This document shows, piece by piece, positions 9,501-18,922 of a stretch of DNA of 24,095 nt. Position 1 is the first letter of the stretch; the number at the start of each line of letters is the position of its first letter. Location of the stretch: contig JAYMTA010000802.1 of assembly GCA_036897625.1 (NCBI GenBank), forward strand, positions 1 to 24,095, in the 5' to 3' direction. The translations under genes and the position numbers were made by a program. Under the pieces are notes generated by a model. The model saw only the letters and a program-made list of their open reading frames with translations, searched no databases and was not told the DNA's origin. The stretch is from Pelargonium cotyledonis. Lineage: Eukaryota; Streptophyta; Magnoliopsida; Geraniales; Geraniaceae.

Positions 9501-12500
9501 CTTGATCTTCAAGAGGGTCTTCCAATTATAAACATCTGATCCTTTTCAGGTTGTGGATCTTCTAATACGGAAATTGGAAACCGAGTCTAGTTCTCATCGA
9601 AAGGTGGACCTATTTTTTCTAGTGGATTCTATCACCCAATGCTCCCATAATCAAAAAGGTAGATATATAGTGATGAATATGTTATGTGACTATCAATCCC
9701 TTAGGTTTAACGTATGTGTTCTCTTTTATGTTTGTTCAGGCATTGCTGGAGCTTCATATATCCCTGCAGTTCAAGCAGCATTGCCTCGTCTTATAGGTGG
9801 TGCGGCTCCACCTGGAGCTGGTGCTCGCGAAAACCGTCGCCAGTGTCTCAAGGTATTTTTCTTTTTCAACCGAACTGCTAGGCCTATCCTTCATTTTATT
9901 CTCAAGGTATATTGATACGTTATTTTATTACAGGTTTTACGGTTATGGCTTGAGAGGAAGATATTGCCTGAATCTCTTCTTCGATGCTACATGGATGACA
10001 TTGGAGTTCCAAACGATGATATGAGCGCTGGATTTTTTCTGAAGCGGCCATCTCGAGCTGAGCGCGCTGTAGATGATCCGATCAGGGAAATGGAAGGGAT
10101 GCTGGTTGATGAGTATGGGAGGTCCGAATTCTTTTCTCCTTGTTACTCTACAAACAATATTTTTTCGGCCAATTCCTTCTTTGTTGTTGTCGTATATGCA
10201 TTATTTTCACATGATATGGTGATGCTTTATCCTAGTGACAGCATTTAGAATCGGTCCTTCAAACCTCAGTAGACTAGTTGTTTTAGTGTTGAAATTGTAA
10301 TCATAGCTTTCATTATATCATTTTTTTATTGGAGCCTTGGAGGTTCAACTTTCTGATTTATTTCTTGTTGTGTCAGCAATGCTACATTTCAGTTGCCCGG
10401 CTTTTTATCCTGTCATGTATTTGATGAAGAAGAAGAAGATCGTCCCAACAGTTCATGTAAGGAAGCTGGCATTGAAACACCCGTGGAACCTCCCAATACT
10501 TTAGGAGAGTCAGAAACATATATGGTCACACCAAATGATAGGCGCCATTGCATCTTAGAAGATGTGGATGGTGAGCTTAAAATGGAAGATGTATCAGGGC
10601 ACCTGAAAGATGGAAAACATTTTTCTGCAAATGGTTCGTTTGATATAAATTTGCAACCGCAGGGCTCTGATAAGAAGCTGGAATCAGGCTCAAACAGTTC
10701 TCCCCACTTACCCCCTCTACCAGATGGCTCTCCTCCATTGCCTCTTGATTCCCCTCCTCCTCAGCCACCATTGCCCTCTTCACCACCTCCGCCACCGCCT
10801 CCACTATCCCCATCATTATCTCCACCACCTCCGCCGCCTCCTCCGTCTCTGCCACCTCCTTCTGCCCCACTTGGGCCTTCATCACTACCCCCACCTCCTT
10901 TGATACCAACTTCTGGGCCTGCCTCATCAATGTCACTTCAACCTTCAGTAGTGATCCAGTCGCTACCACCACCGCAGTCAGCTCTGAAGTCCTCACCACA
11001 ATTGGCATATCAACCTCCTGTGCCTCTAGAATATCGTAGTACATCTAGTGTAAGGCACCTCACTGTTTTTTTTTACTTTGTGACTGCATGTATATCACTT
11101 ATAGTTGCATATTTCTTTTCTGTACAGGGTAACCAAATTGTTCACATGGCTGGAAGTACTCATGGGGGTCACATTGATGCTTCTGTGAAAGGTGAATTGT
11201 TTCAGCAGCAGTCTCCTTGCTTTGTGCAATCAGCAGCCTGCAATTCTAGGGACCCTACTGGGTTTAACCCCTCAAGGCAGTTAGAATATGGTCATAATGA
11301 CATGTATGTGAACCCCCAAGCTTCTCAAACAAACCAGCAATTTCAACCAGGTAATGCACCTTTTGGACAAAGACCTTTACATCCTGCCCCACCTCAGCCT
11401 TCCTCCAGTCATTTCTCATATTCAAAGCCCACAGTTCAGCAGCACAATCAGCATCCTTATGCTCGTCAATTCTCTATGTCATCTCATTCTGATGGTCGCC
11501 AGCGTTATGTTGCTGACGAACAATGGAGGATGCCTGGCGGTGAATTTAATGCTGATAATCAGCGTGGGGTGTGGATGAATGGTAGTAGAACTCAATCATG
11601 TTCGGGCCCTTTTCTCCAAGAGGGTATGGATTGCTCATTTTGTGTTAAGATGCCTTATTATGATTGGTAAAAGGATGTACCGTTACTAAAAGTTAATATA
11701 GTTACACATGCATGTCCAACTGCCCAGTTGTCATCATTTGAAATGTTCAGTATGTCTTAAGTGTAGTCTAGTGTCATATTGTCATGATGTATAGTCATCA
11801 GTTCAGTTGAAAGTTTAATTATTTTCTTTTCAGAGAACAGTTTGTTTTGTAACCTGTTTTTTTATTTTAATATTCTGTTGAGGTTAGAGATGAATTGAAA
11901 TCAATTGGTTGGTTTGATTTTGCTGGTGATTTTCATAAACTATTTACTTAGTAAGTTTCAGTTTCAAACATGCATCTTTTTAATAAAATGCTTCCTTACA
12001 TGGCTGAACTTCTTATGCATTCATTTTAAATGTGCAAGTTCATTTATATCCAACTCTGTTTATCTTTCTTCTATTTACCTAAACATTCTTCTCTCACAAG
12101 TTTTCACTGTTAAGATTTTTTTTTTTTTTTTTTTTTTTGGAGTTGTTTATTGTAGACTTCGGGTGATTCTTTCATGTTGTAGTTCTTTGAGCCATCATAA
12201 CCTTGTTTCTGTTATGATAATTATTACTAATTTAATTTTTACATGGCAGGGTACTACCGGCCACACCATGAAAGACCTCCATCAAACAATATGAATTTTC
12301 AGCATTCTGCCACCAATAATCCACCTGTGGTAGCTCCAATGCAAGGTGGTCTTTTCTTGTAGATTTGCTTTTGCTTTTGCTTTATTTTATTTATTTGTGA
12401 CTTCATTTGCAAGTTTTTTACGTAATTAATATCCAGTTACCTCCACAGTATGACCTTTGTTGGTCGCTCTTCAGGTCATGGTGTTGCACAAATTCTCCCA

Positions 12501-12545
12501 TGCAGGCCTGACATATCCGCCCTTAATTGTTGGAGGCCAGCTTAA
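3558..12545 (+). CDS. HUA2: HUA2-like PWWP and RPR (CID) domain protein (ENHANCER OF AG-4 family)
   Basis: This is a nuclear pre-mRNA processing regulator family; in Arabidopsis HUA2/HULK proteins promote processing of AGAMOUS and FLC-class transcripts. Exons: 3558-3668, 5448-5524, 6314-8506, 8589-9117, 9550-9658, 9740-9852, 9934-10121, 10377-11049, 11128-11623, 12250-12345, 12475-12545. All are GT-AG and frame is kept throughout, giving about 1551 aa. ATG 3558 lies in a strong GCCATGG context. A basic stretch (residues 4-15, GRKRGAKKDKRK) is followed by a PWWP domain (about 20-77, core FPPWP at 31-35). A long Ser/Lys/Asp-rich, probably disordered region comes next. The RPR/CID spans about 930-1070 (AVARDAFEGMIETL to LLRCYMDDIG), predicted to bind the Pol II CTD. 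A poly-proline tract (about 1214-1313) precedes a Gln/Pro/His-rich tail ending NCWRPA, matching the family's WRP C-terminus. The last two short exons are the least obvious part. Whether it is HUA2 itself or a HULK paralogue is unresolved. Confidence 0.93.
3669..5447 (+). other. Long first intron (1779 bp) of the HUA2-like gene
   Basis: This intron separates the exon ending in PPWPAK from the exon starting ISKPEDWQQ, so it splits the PWWP domain after its core motif. It carries a second telomere-like motif, TTTAGGGTTT at 3769-3778, and the MITE described separately. A long first intron beginning about 110 bases into the coding sequence often holds expression-enhancing elements in plants, but nothing specific can be claimed here. 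Confidence 0.85.
4455..4717. mobile_element. Stowaway-type (Tc1/Mariner) MITE in intron 1 of the HUA2-like gene
   Basis: The 259-bp element (4457-4715) is bounded by TA dinucleotides (4455-4456 and 4716-4717), the target duplication expected of Tc1/Mariner elements. The left end reads CTACCTCCGGCCCAAATGAG. The right end, reverse-complemented, reads CTCCATCCTTTTAAAATGAG. These terminal inverted repeats match imperfectly and resemble the Stowaway consensus start CTCCCTCCGT. There is no transposase reading frame, so it is non-autonomous. It sits well inside the first intron, away from both splice sites. Confidence 0.75.
5557..5576. repeat. (GT)6(GC)4 alternating purine-pyrimidine tract
   Basis: Twenty bases of strict purine-pyrimidine alternation lie just inside intron 2 of the HUA2-like gene, about 33 bases after its donor site. 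Such tracts are microsatellite-like and can adopt left-handed helix under supercoiling. Intron 2 as a whole (5525-6313) otherwise shows nothing of note. Confidence 0.8.
7845..7982 (+). repeat. In-frame 69-bp tandem duplication in exon 3 of the HUA2-like gene
   Basis: Two 69-bp units (7845-7913 and 7914-7982) encode 23 aa each. Both contain the segment AVDTVKNAE followed by a variable pair and RH. The first unit reads TPSLAVDTVKNAELRH and the second SPSSAVDTVKNAEPRH. The copies differ at several positions, both silent and replacing, so this is not an assembly echo of one read. It lies in the disordered middle region, directly after an acidic FDDEDDD segment. Confidence 0.9.
11050..11127 (+). 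other. 78-nt stop-free, frame-preserving intron of the HUA2-like gene
   Basis: The intron begins GTAAGG and ends TGTACAG, both good plant sites, and homology favours its removal: proline-rich sequence continues into GNQIVHMAG after it. Its length is a multiple of three and no stop codon occurs in frame, so retention would insert 26 residues. The insert would be strongly hydrophobic (core TVFFYFVTACISLIVAYFFS), like a membrane segment. It would look odd in a soluble nuclear protein, which supports its being an intron. Confidence 0.8.
12116..12138. repeat. Poly(T) tract, 23 bases
   Basis: A run of 23 T lies in the penultimate-but-one intron (11624-12249) of the HUA2-like gene, about 110 bases before the acceptor at 12249. 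It could be a plain homopolymer or the tail of an antisense retroposon, but no tRNA-like head is seen beside it. Confidence 0.8.
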
Positions 12546-15500
12546 GAGAGCTTTCAAAAGGAATTTAAGTATATAGGTATTCGCTTATTGCATTATAGTC
12601 AACCTACCTCATTAATATTGGTTTTATCAATGCTGGTATCGAGTGAAAATTTAGTCTTTAGATACTTGCCATTTGCCACGATCATTATTATTTTAAAAAT
12701 GATTTTGTGGTTTATTGGCCAGTTTTTTTTTAGCTCTCTCTCTCTCTTGAATGTTTTTGCTTTGCTTTCAGTGCTGTTTGCAGTGGAACAAGTTGGAAAC
12801 TTACACTTACATTATATCTTGCTTCAGAGGAAGTTTCAGCTTGTAGACAGAATCTTCTTACCACTTGACGGCATTGTAGAGATCTTTTTGGGACTTCTGG
12901 CAGGACTGTATATTGTAATTTTTCCTGACATATATCCCGAGAACATTTGCTTCCAAGTTTAGGCCCATGTTTCTGACTTGGTTAGTACATCTGTTTCTTA
13001 TCTCTTGTAATTATACTGAAAATAGAGAATTTTGACTTTCAAGCAAAGAATGTGGCTTTGGAATTTTCATTGTTCCTTTTTCAGCATTATTATGTCTATA
13101 TTTCCATGCACTGCATCATTTAAGTTTGTGCACCCTGTTGCGTGATTTTCTTCTCTAGTGGCATATGCGTTCTTATGTAAAGCTGTGCTTTAACTATTCA
13201 GTATGTATCCCAAAGTCATTAGCATTTTATATGTTTGTAACTGAGTTGGGTGCTGACTGCTGAAGTTGAAGTCATAAGATAAATATTTTGTCAAATTGAA
13301 ATTTGTTGCCTTTACTCAGTGCATTTAAAAATAATTACCCTGGAAAAGTACATGTGCTTTATTGAATGTAAAGAGCAACTTTGCGGGGTAGGAGTGATGT
13401 CATTATTGTAAAGATTTTGTCCAGCGGGCAGTCACATGTTACCATTTTGAACAGAGAATACAAGATGTCTAGTTTTACCAACACACTATCTCCTGGGTAA
13501 TTTGTCTAGCCATCTTTCTTTCATATGCTACTCACCCTGTTGGGTGCTTGTTTAAGATACAAAAAGAAACAAGGGAAAGGTATTCTAAAAGAAGGATAAA
13601 GCTATAATAAAACAGGGGTAAAGGGAAATGATGAATTGTTCAATGTATATTCATTTTCAGACTTGAAAAATCTGATGGAGCTTTGATTAGTTGATAGTGA
13701 CAGAGACTACTGTAAATGGTTCCAGAGGTAGCTCCCTTTTACCTTCTGGTCTAGATTGAATTAACTTGTTATCATTCTTTAGAATATTACTATTACATGA
13801 GAGATCCACTGAAGCAGATGTGCTGCTTGGAGGGATGATGTAGTCTGGTGTTTTGACTTATAAGTTTTGAAGGTTTGACTTTATCCCATTTAAATTAAGA
13901 TTGTAGGTAGCAGTTTATAATGAAATACCATTTCATTGGAACATCATTAAATTCCATCCCTCTCATTTGGTATTATGTACCAATTTTATCAAGGAAATTC
14001 GTATCTTAAAAGATTTCCAAAGAAATAGCTGTTGTGTTGTCAGGTTCTTATTGATGTACTAGCACCTTCAAAAATCTTTAAAATGTTTAATCTGCTCTTA
14101 TATGTATCAGTACATGCTATTTTACATTTCCTTACTCATAATGCTTTTGTCATTTAGGAAAGTGAAACTAAGCTGCGGATTCATGTGAATACTGGTCTGT
14201 GTTTTTTACCTTATTTTTTAACCTTTGTGATCGAAATGCTGTTACTTTCTATTGGATTTTGGTAGACCATATAAAATTAGTGTATATTTGACATCAATTT
14301 CTGTCCATGGTTGTTAAATCTGAATTCTTAATCACTGGCCTTAGTAGTTAACTTGATCATGGTTCAACTGATCAGTCATTTGGTAAATTTCTCGTACTGA
14401 TACATGCCAGTTATTTTAGATTATGACTGTATATGTTTATATTAGATGTAGTAGTGTACTTATCTCAGGTAACATATAATTGTCTTGTAGGACATTGAAA
14501 TGATATGTGTCTTTGGCTCTTTGTTACATGTCTTAAAATCATAATTGGATAACGTACTTGGAGTTTAACTGATGCAGCCCAAACCATATCAAGGACTGGT
14601 CTTATCTGCACCTAGTTGTCAAAGTTATTTAGTTATTGGCTAATTGCAATATCCTCTACTTGTTAAGTTAGACTGATTTTTGTATCAGTCAGTGAACTTG
14701 GTTAGTGTTGGAATATGGCTAATTAACTAGTTTTATGTTGTTACTATGATACAAAATTGCTTGCATGAGAGATGATTTCCAGAAGTATTGGATTGAATTA
14801 TCAAGTGTTAATTACAGTAATATATTCAAATGTATTAAATGACTTTTCACATCGAAGCCTCTTTAGCTTTCAGGGGGTTGGGGGGGTGAAGATTATTGTG
14901 TCAAATTGTCCCTGATGATAATTTCAGCTAGCATCTACCAACTTTATATAGTCATTCGAAAATAATAATTATTTCATTGCACGATTTGACTTCGTTTGTT
15001 GGACAGTTAAATTTCTGAATTATATGGAAACTAAGCATCACATTGTTACAGGTTTTGGAAAATCATTAACCTGAAATGCTGTGAAGTTCAATTTTGTCAT
15101 CCATCACGGAATGAAGTCCCAAACTTCCTAAAAGTCAATCTGCTGCAAAATCTCGAGGTAAATATATGACATGGATTATCGGGCCTGGAACACTCAAAGC
15201 TTTTGTTAGTTAAATATATTTTTCATGTGGACTTATGCCTGAATGTAAAGCTAGTTCTCCCAGGTAGCTTACAATTGATGGAATATACTCACTAACAGCC
15301 TTTCAACTTACAAATTAGTACACCACCTTGTGAATTTCTTGTTCTGTTTGTAACACACCCAATCTTTTAATACAGAATTGTTTTTCATGAGTTTGATCTC
15401 TTAACTTCAATTTATATAGAACCCATTCCAAATCCAGTAGAGTTGCCTGTTTTTTCTCTCTTGGTTCTTTTGTCCATAATTATATGCTTACTATACAATT

Positions 15501-15683
15501 TATTTTGATTAGTCATATATCTAGTTGATTCAGAAAACACCTTGCAAATCTATAACCGAAAGCTGTGCTTGAGATTAAATGAAAATCATCCATTCCCAAT
15601 CACTGTAACAGAAGATTATAAAGTATAATGTGAAACTTCTGTTCTTACAAAACTGGATTAAAAGATGGCAAAATGACAACAAA
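12546..15683. other. Non-coding region between convergent HUA2-like and LysM genes
   Basis: About 3.1 kb without a supportable protein gene. The first few hundred bases should be the HUA2-like 3' UTR. Possible UTR splice sites are a donor after 12575 (ATATAG, then GTATTC) and an acceptor ending at 12770 (TGCTTTCAG). A plus-strand frame at 12588-12962 is a stop-free run of T-rich, hydrophobic codons across those sites and is not called. An exon-like block at 15052-15157 is noted in the findings. The rest is AT-rich with nothing recognisable. Confidence 0.55.
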
Positions 15684-15733
15684 ATAGTACAATTGTTCTC
15701 TCCAGACCATAGTACAATTGTTCTCTCCAGACC
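15684..15733. repeat. Perfect tandem duplication of a 25-bp unit
   Basis: The unit beginning ATAGTACAATTGTTCTC and ending CAGACC occurs at 15684-15708 and again without change at 15709-15733. It lies about 190 bases beyond the stop codon of the minus-strand LysM gene, in or just past its 3' UTR. Identity of the copies points to a recent event or polymorphism. Confidence 0.95.
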
Positions 15734-15838
15734 TATAAATGTAATATACATTTTGGTTCTATCTTTGGGTTTTGTAGTTTAGCTATTTGCCAGAGTTAAA
15801 GCCAATGTACATGCTTCAACCACTAACAGTACAATCTG

Positions 15839-15844
15839 TTTATT
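15839..15844 (-). terminator. Candidate polyadenylation signal of the LysM gene
   Basis: Read on the minus strand this is AATAAA, 80 bases after the TAG stop. Plant poly(A) signals are loose, and a second AATAAA occurs at 15499-15504 on the same strand, so the actual cleavage site is uncertain. Confidence 0.4.
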
Positions 15845-15923
15845 TTGATTCCTTTCTTTTCTATTTACTCTTGAAGCTGGCAAATCAATAAGACATTTAA
15901 ATAAAATGACAGCTTTTGAAGAA

Positions 15924-18391
15924 CTAATCAATGGCAGCTTTGCTTTTGCGGCCTGTGATAGGTGTCAACCCATCAAATATCGGTATTGCAATAGCTGCAG
16001 TTGAAAGTGCTTGTAAGTCTGATTTCAACTTTAGTTTGGATGCTGACCAGATTGATGCCCCTCCGTTCTCCTGATCTTGTAAACTCGAAGCGCTTGATGA
16101 TTTCTGTACTCTATCTAATCCGTCATCAGCATATTGGTCGCCGGATGTCACTGCCATATTGACCAACCCGCCTACCTCTGAATCAGCTCCTAACATTATG
16201 CGGTTGCCTGACTTGGGTCTCTGAGCTAAGCCTTTACCTGTTATCGGTGAGATCAGACTACTGCTACTGCTAACGCTCTCCTCTCTTAACAGCTTCTCTG
16301 GGGTCCTACAGTTGAAGTCAGCTTCGGATTTCTGGCGCCTTCTTATCACTTTCTCTCTGCGTTTGTCGGACTCAGCCTCTCCCGAATCTGCAATGGGCAG
16401 GCTGTTTAATGGTTCACCATTTTCTTCCACAAGGCCATTGCCGTAGCTTCTTGATTTTCGGGGGCGGGTCAAAGGTGAGTTTATTAATGATGAATATCTA
16501 GCCAAAGTTCCATTTTCTAGATGATCAGTAGTTCCCATATCAAAACTTGCAGATTTAGGTTTCCGATCTGTTGGTGGAAGGCCATAGTATCCCTGCAGAG
16601 AGCTCATAGCTGCTGAGACCTTTCGCTGGGTGGAACTCTCACAACTGTTCAGTCTGCAAAAAGTTACAGCATGATGAGCCATCTGCTCTCCATCTGAAAT
16701 ATATGCAACCAAGATTCATATACACCAAGTGCATTGCCAAATGATTTCACTAGAGGCCTCATTCCTCATACATGGAAAAGTGATTTAAAGTACTCCCAGC
16801 TACGTGTGAAGTTCTAAATATGTAACTATATTCGTAGAGAGTAACTAATCAAGCTGGTTGATTGGACTTAAATCTCAAGACCATATGGGTACTGAAATCT
16901 ATCAATCAGTTCAACAAAACTGCCTTAAACTGGAGTCACAGCATGAATAAGGTTGCAAAACATATTCAGGAAATGGAGTATTATTTAATCTTCATTCATA
17001 TCCAGATAATGGGTGAACTAGTGCAAGGTCATTTATGTATCCAGAAATTTGAATTGCGAGACAATACTGGAATCATAATCTGCCAGACGAAACTTGCGAA
17101 AATAATAAAAGGAGAAGAGACCAGGGAAATTCCATGTTCAAGTGCACAACAAAAACAACACTATTACCCTGCCTTCAGTGCCTTGTATGAAACACATGTT
17201 GTATGCCATATTTTGGTTAAGTGGGTAACTAGAATACGAAACAGAAAGAAATATGGAACAGCAAGAACATGTGCTCACCCTGGAGAATCAGAACCATTTG
17301 ACAAACAAGTAGAGGGAGGGTGCCTTCCAGGTAGAGGAATCTGAAGGTACTTTAGACCAAACATTTGAAGGTCTGTAACCAGACCATTCATCTTTTTTAT
17401 GTCAGCCACCTAACACATAAAAAGCATCCACACCCCAATCAAAAGAGAATACAACATGAAATGGAACTACCCAAACAGACTGAGAAAGTGGAAAGAAATA
17501 CAAGTTCCCTTGCATACTAATCTATCAACTTGACACTAAACACAGCAATGCTAGATGGAGAAGACAAACTATAGTACCAATTCAAGTGAAACCAACCCAT
17601 AGTGCGCTGGTTGGGACAAATTATAGTGCAATCACTTGCACAAAGGCGTATGTTGAACGCTTGGTTGAACCAATTCAAGTAATGTGTCGGTTGGGACTAA
17701 TCTAGTCAATCCATGGTATCATTTGGAGGTTCATAGTCATTGGCCTCACAAGGAGACACTTTATGAATTAAAAACACAATTGCAACAACTCTGGGGATGT
17801 TGGCAAGCAAATTTGAATTCCTTTTCTTGTCATTGCAAAGGTTGGAAACATATATTATTGTCAGGCCAGAAGCCAAGACTACTCTTTCCAATCACTGTCA
17901 AGTTTAGGACCTCCATTTTATAATCACCATTAAGAAAAAAAACTTCCCAATTCCATTTTTGATGTAAATTGTGCATTTGTACTAAACTCCAAAACCATAA
18001 CAAAAAAAATGTTTAAAAATCTGATTAGCAGAATCTAAAATGCAAGATTATTTTATTATATCTGAATCATCACTGAAAAGGGGAATTTAGGCAGCAAAAA
18101 CATTGTAACGAAATGGATAAAAAAAATTACCTCGACGCCGTACTTGATGGCTACGCCGGCGAGGGTATCGAATTTGGAGACGGGGTGTTCGATGAAACCG
18201 AGATGAGGAGGAGAATTAGGCGACAGGAACGGATGTGGCACGAGCTTGGGAGAGTCAAGAGTACCATTACCATTAGCAACATGCTCTTTGCTGCAAAGCA
18301 CGCGATCTACGACCTCCGCGGCGTCATCGTCCTCGCAGAAATTACTGTAAATTCCATTAGCATTGTCATTGAGGCGCCACGCCTTTTCCAT
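15924..18391 (-). CDS. LysM domain-containing protein, plant intracellular type
   Basis: Minus-strand exons, in order: 18391-18131, 17409-17279 and 16653-15924 (TAG at 15926-15924). All junctions are GT-AG and in frame, giving 373 aa. There is no signal peptide and no membrane segment, so it is not a LysM receptor kinase or a GPI-anchored LYM. An acidic N-terminal part (FCEDDDAAEVVDRVL) precedes one LysM at about residues 69-115. The LysM is split by intron 1: EHPVSKFDTLAGVAIKYGVE, then VADIKKMNGLVTDLQMFGLK, then YLQIPLPGRHPPS. The C-terminal two thirds is Ser-, Arg- and Lys-rich (RRRQKSEADFNCRTPEKLL) and ends TPITGRKSKAAID. This layout matches uncharacterised plant peptidoglycan-binding LysM proteins such as those near Arabidopsis At5g23130 and At5g08200. 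LysM folds bind N-acetylglucosamine-containing glycans in other proteins; a ligand here is not known. The start at 18391 is the first in-frame ATG; TTG lies upstream. Confidence 0.9.
17410..18130 (-). other. Intron 1 of the LysM gene with an imperfect internal direct repeat
   Basis: This 721-bp intron interrupts the LysM domain. It contains ACCAATTCAAGT twice (17576-17587 and 17669-17680). Each copy is followed shortly by GGTTGGGAC (from 17609 and from 17689), with about 13 extra bases in the first copy. The origin is unknown and no terminal repeats or tail were found. Reading frames here on either strand show no domain. Confidence 0.6.
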
Positions 18392-18526
18392 CTGAATCTG
18401 CAAACCATCAAATCGAATCTGCCTCTGCTAAATGCATATCATCATCACCTCTGCTAAATTCATATCATCATCACCATCATAAATTCATCAAAATCCAAAT
18501 CTACCAAAAAAAAAAAAAAAAAAAAA
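18392..18526 (-). repeat. LysM gene leader: 26-bp tandem duplication and A21 tract
   Basis: A 26-bp unit, CCTCTGCTAAATGCATATCA plus TCATCA, occupies 18422-18447. It repeats at 18448-18473 with one change (G to T). A run of 21 A (T on the gene strand) spans 18506-18526. These lie 30-135 bases upstream of the LysM start codon and are probably in its 5' UTR or core promoter. They are likely length-polymorphic. Confidence 0.85.
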
Positions 18527-18854
18527 TCTCCGATCGAATTCGAAAATCTATCGAATTACATGTATAGACGATGGATTGGAATGGAATTTTTTTGATCAGG
18601 AGATTGAGAATCTGGATTGGACGATTTGAGAGATGATTGAAGAACAGATCTAAGAGAAATGGGAAGGAAATGGAAGTGGTGAGGTTTGTGTTTCTGTGTT
18701 TGTTGTTTCCTTATTTTGCGGGAAGATGGATCGAAGATGCTTCCTGCTTTTTTCTTTTTTATCCCCCAATTAAGGATGCTCAGGCTTCGGTTTAATTTTC
18801 ACACCTGAAAAGACAATAATGCCCTCATTTTTCCTCTTTCTGTTATTTGTTACT

Positions 18855-18922
18855 GGCGCGAACCGGACCAACTGTTGTATTGGGTTGTATCTATTGGGCC
18901 CTTTGGACCGCCAAAAGGCCCA
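18855..18922. promoter_or_regulatory. E2F-like site and two site II-like motifs upstream of the LysM gene
   Basis: GGCGCGAA at 18855-18862 is TTCGCGCC on the other strand, a canonical E2F/DP core. TGGGCC at 18895-18900 and GGCCCA at 18917-18922 are site II-like elements. All lie roughly 460-530 bases upstream of the LysM start codon on the minus strand. Together such motifs are typical of promoters active in dividing cells. The distance is somewhat long, so their use is inferred, not shown. Confidence 0.4.

Noticed and set aside
10577-11044. 155-residue minus-strand frame rich in Val, Glu and Ala
   Set aside because: It is the antisense of the CCN-rich poly-proline tract, so its composition is explained by the real exon.
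11624-11670. Reading exon 9 of the HUA2-like gene through to the TAA at 11668-11670 as the protein's C-terminus
   Set aside because: A good donor (AGG then GTATGG) lies at 11623/11624, and splicing to 12250 and 12475 restores the family's C-terminal WRP ending in frame.
12116-12300. Antisense SINE signalled by the T23 run
   Set aside because: The flanking sequence has no B-box-like motif and no target-site duplication on either side.
12588-12962. 124-residue plus-strand reading frame after the HUA2-like stop
   Set aside because: It is hydrophobic only because the DNA is T-rich, runs across likely 3' UTR splice sites, has no domain and no splice continuation.
14873-14886. G-quadruplex from GGGGG TT GGGGGGG-like sequence
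   Set aside because: There are only two G-runs, and a four-run arrangement would need G-runs to be split; support is poor.
16862-17344. 160-residue plus-strand frame opposite the LysM gene
   Set aside because: It covers LysM intron 2 and the antisense of LysM exon 2 and has no recognisable domain.
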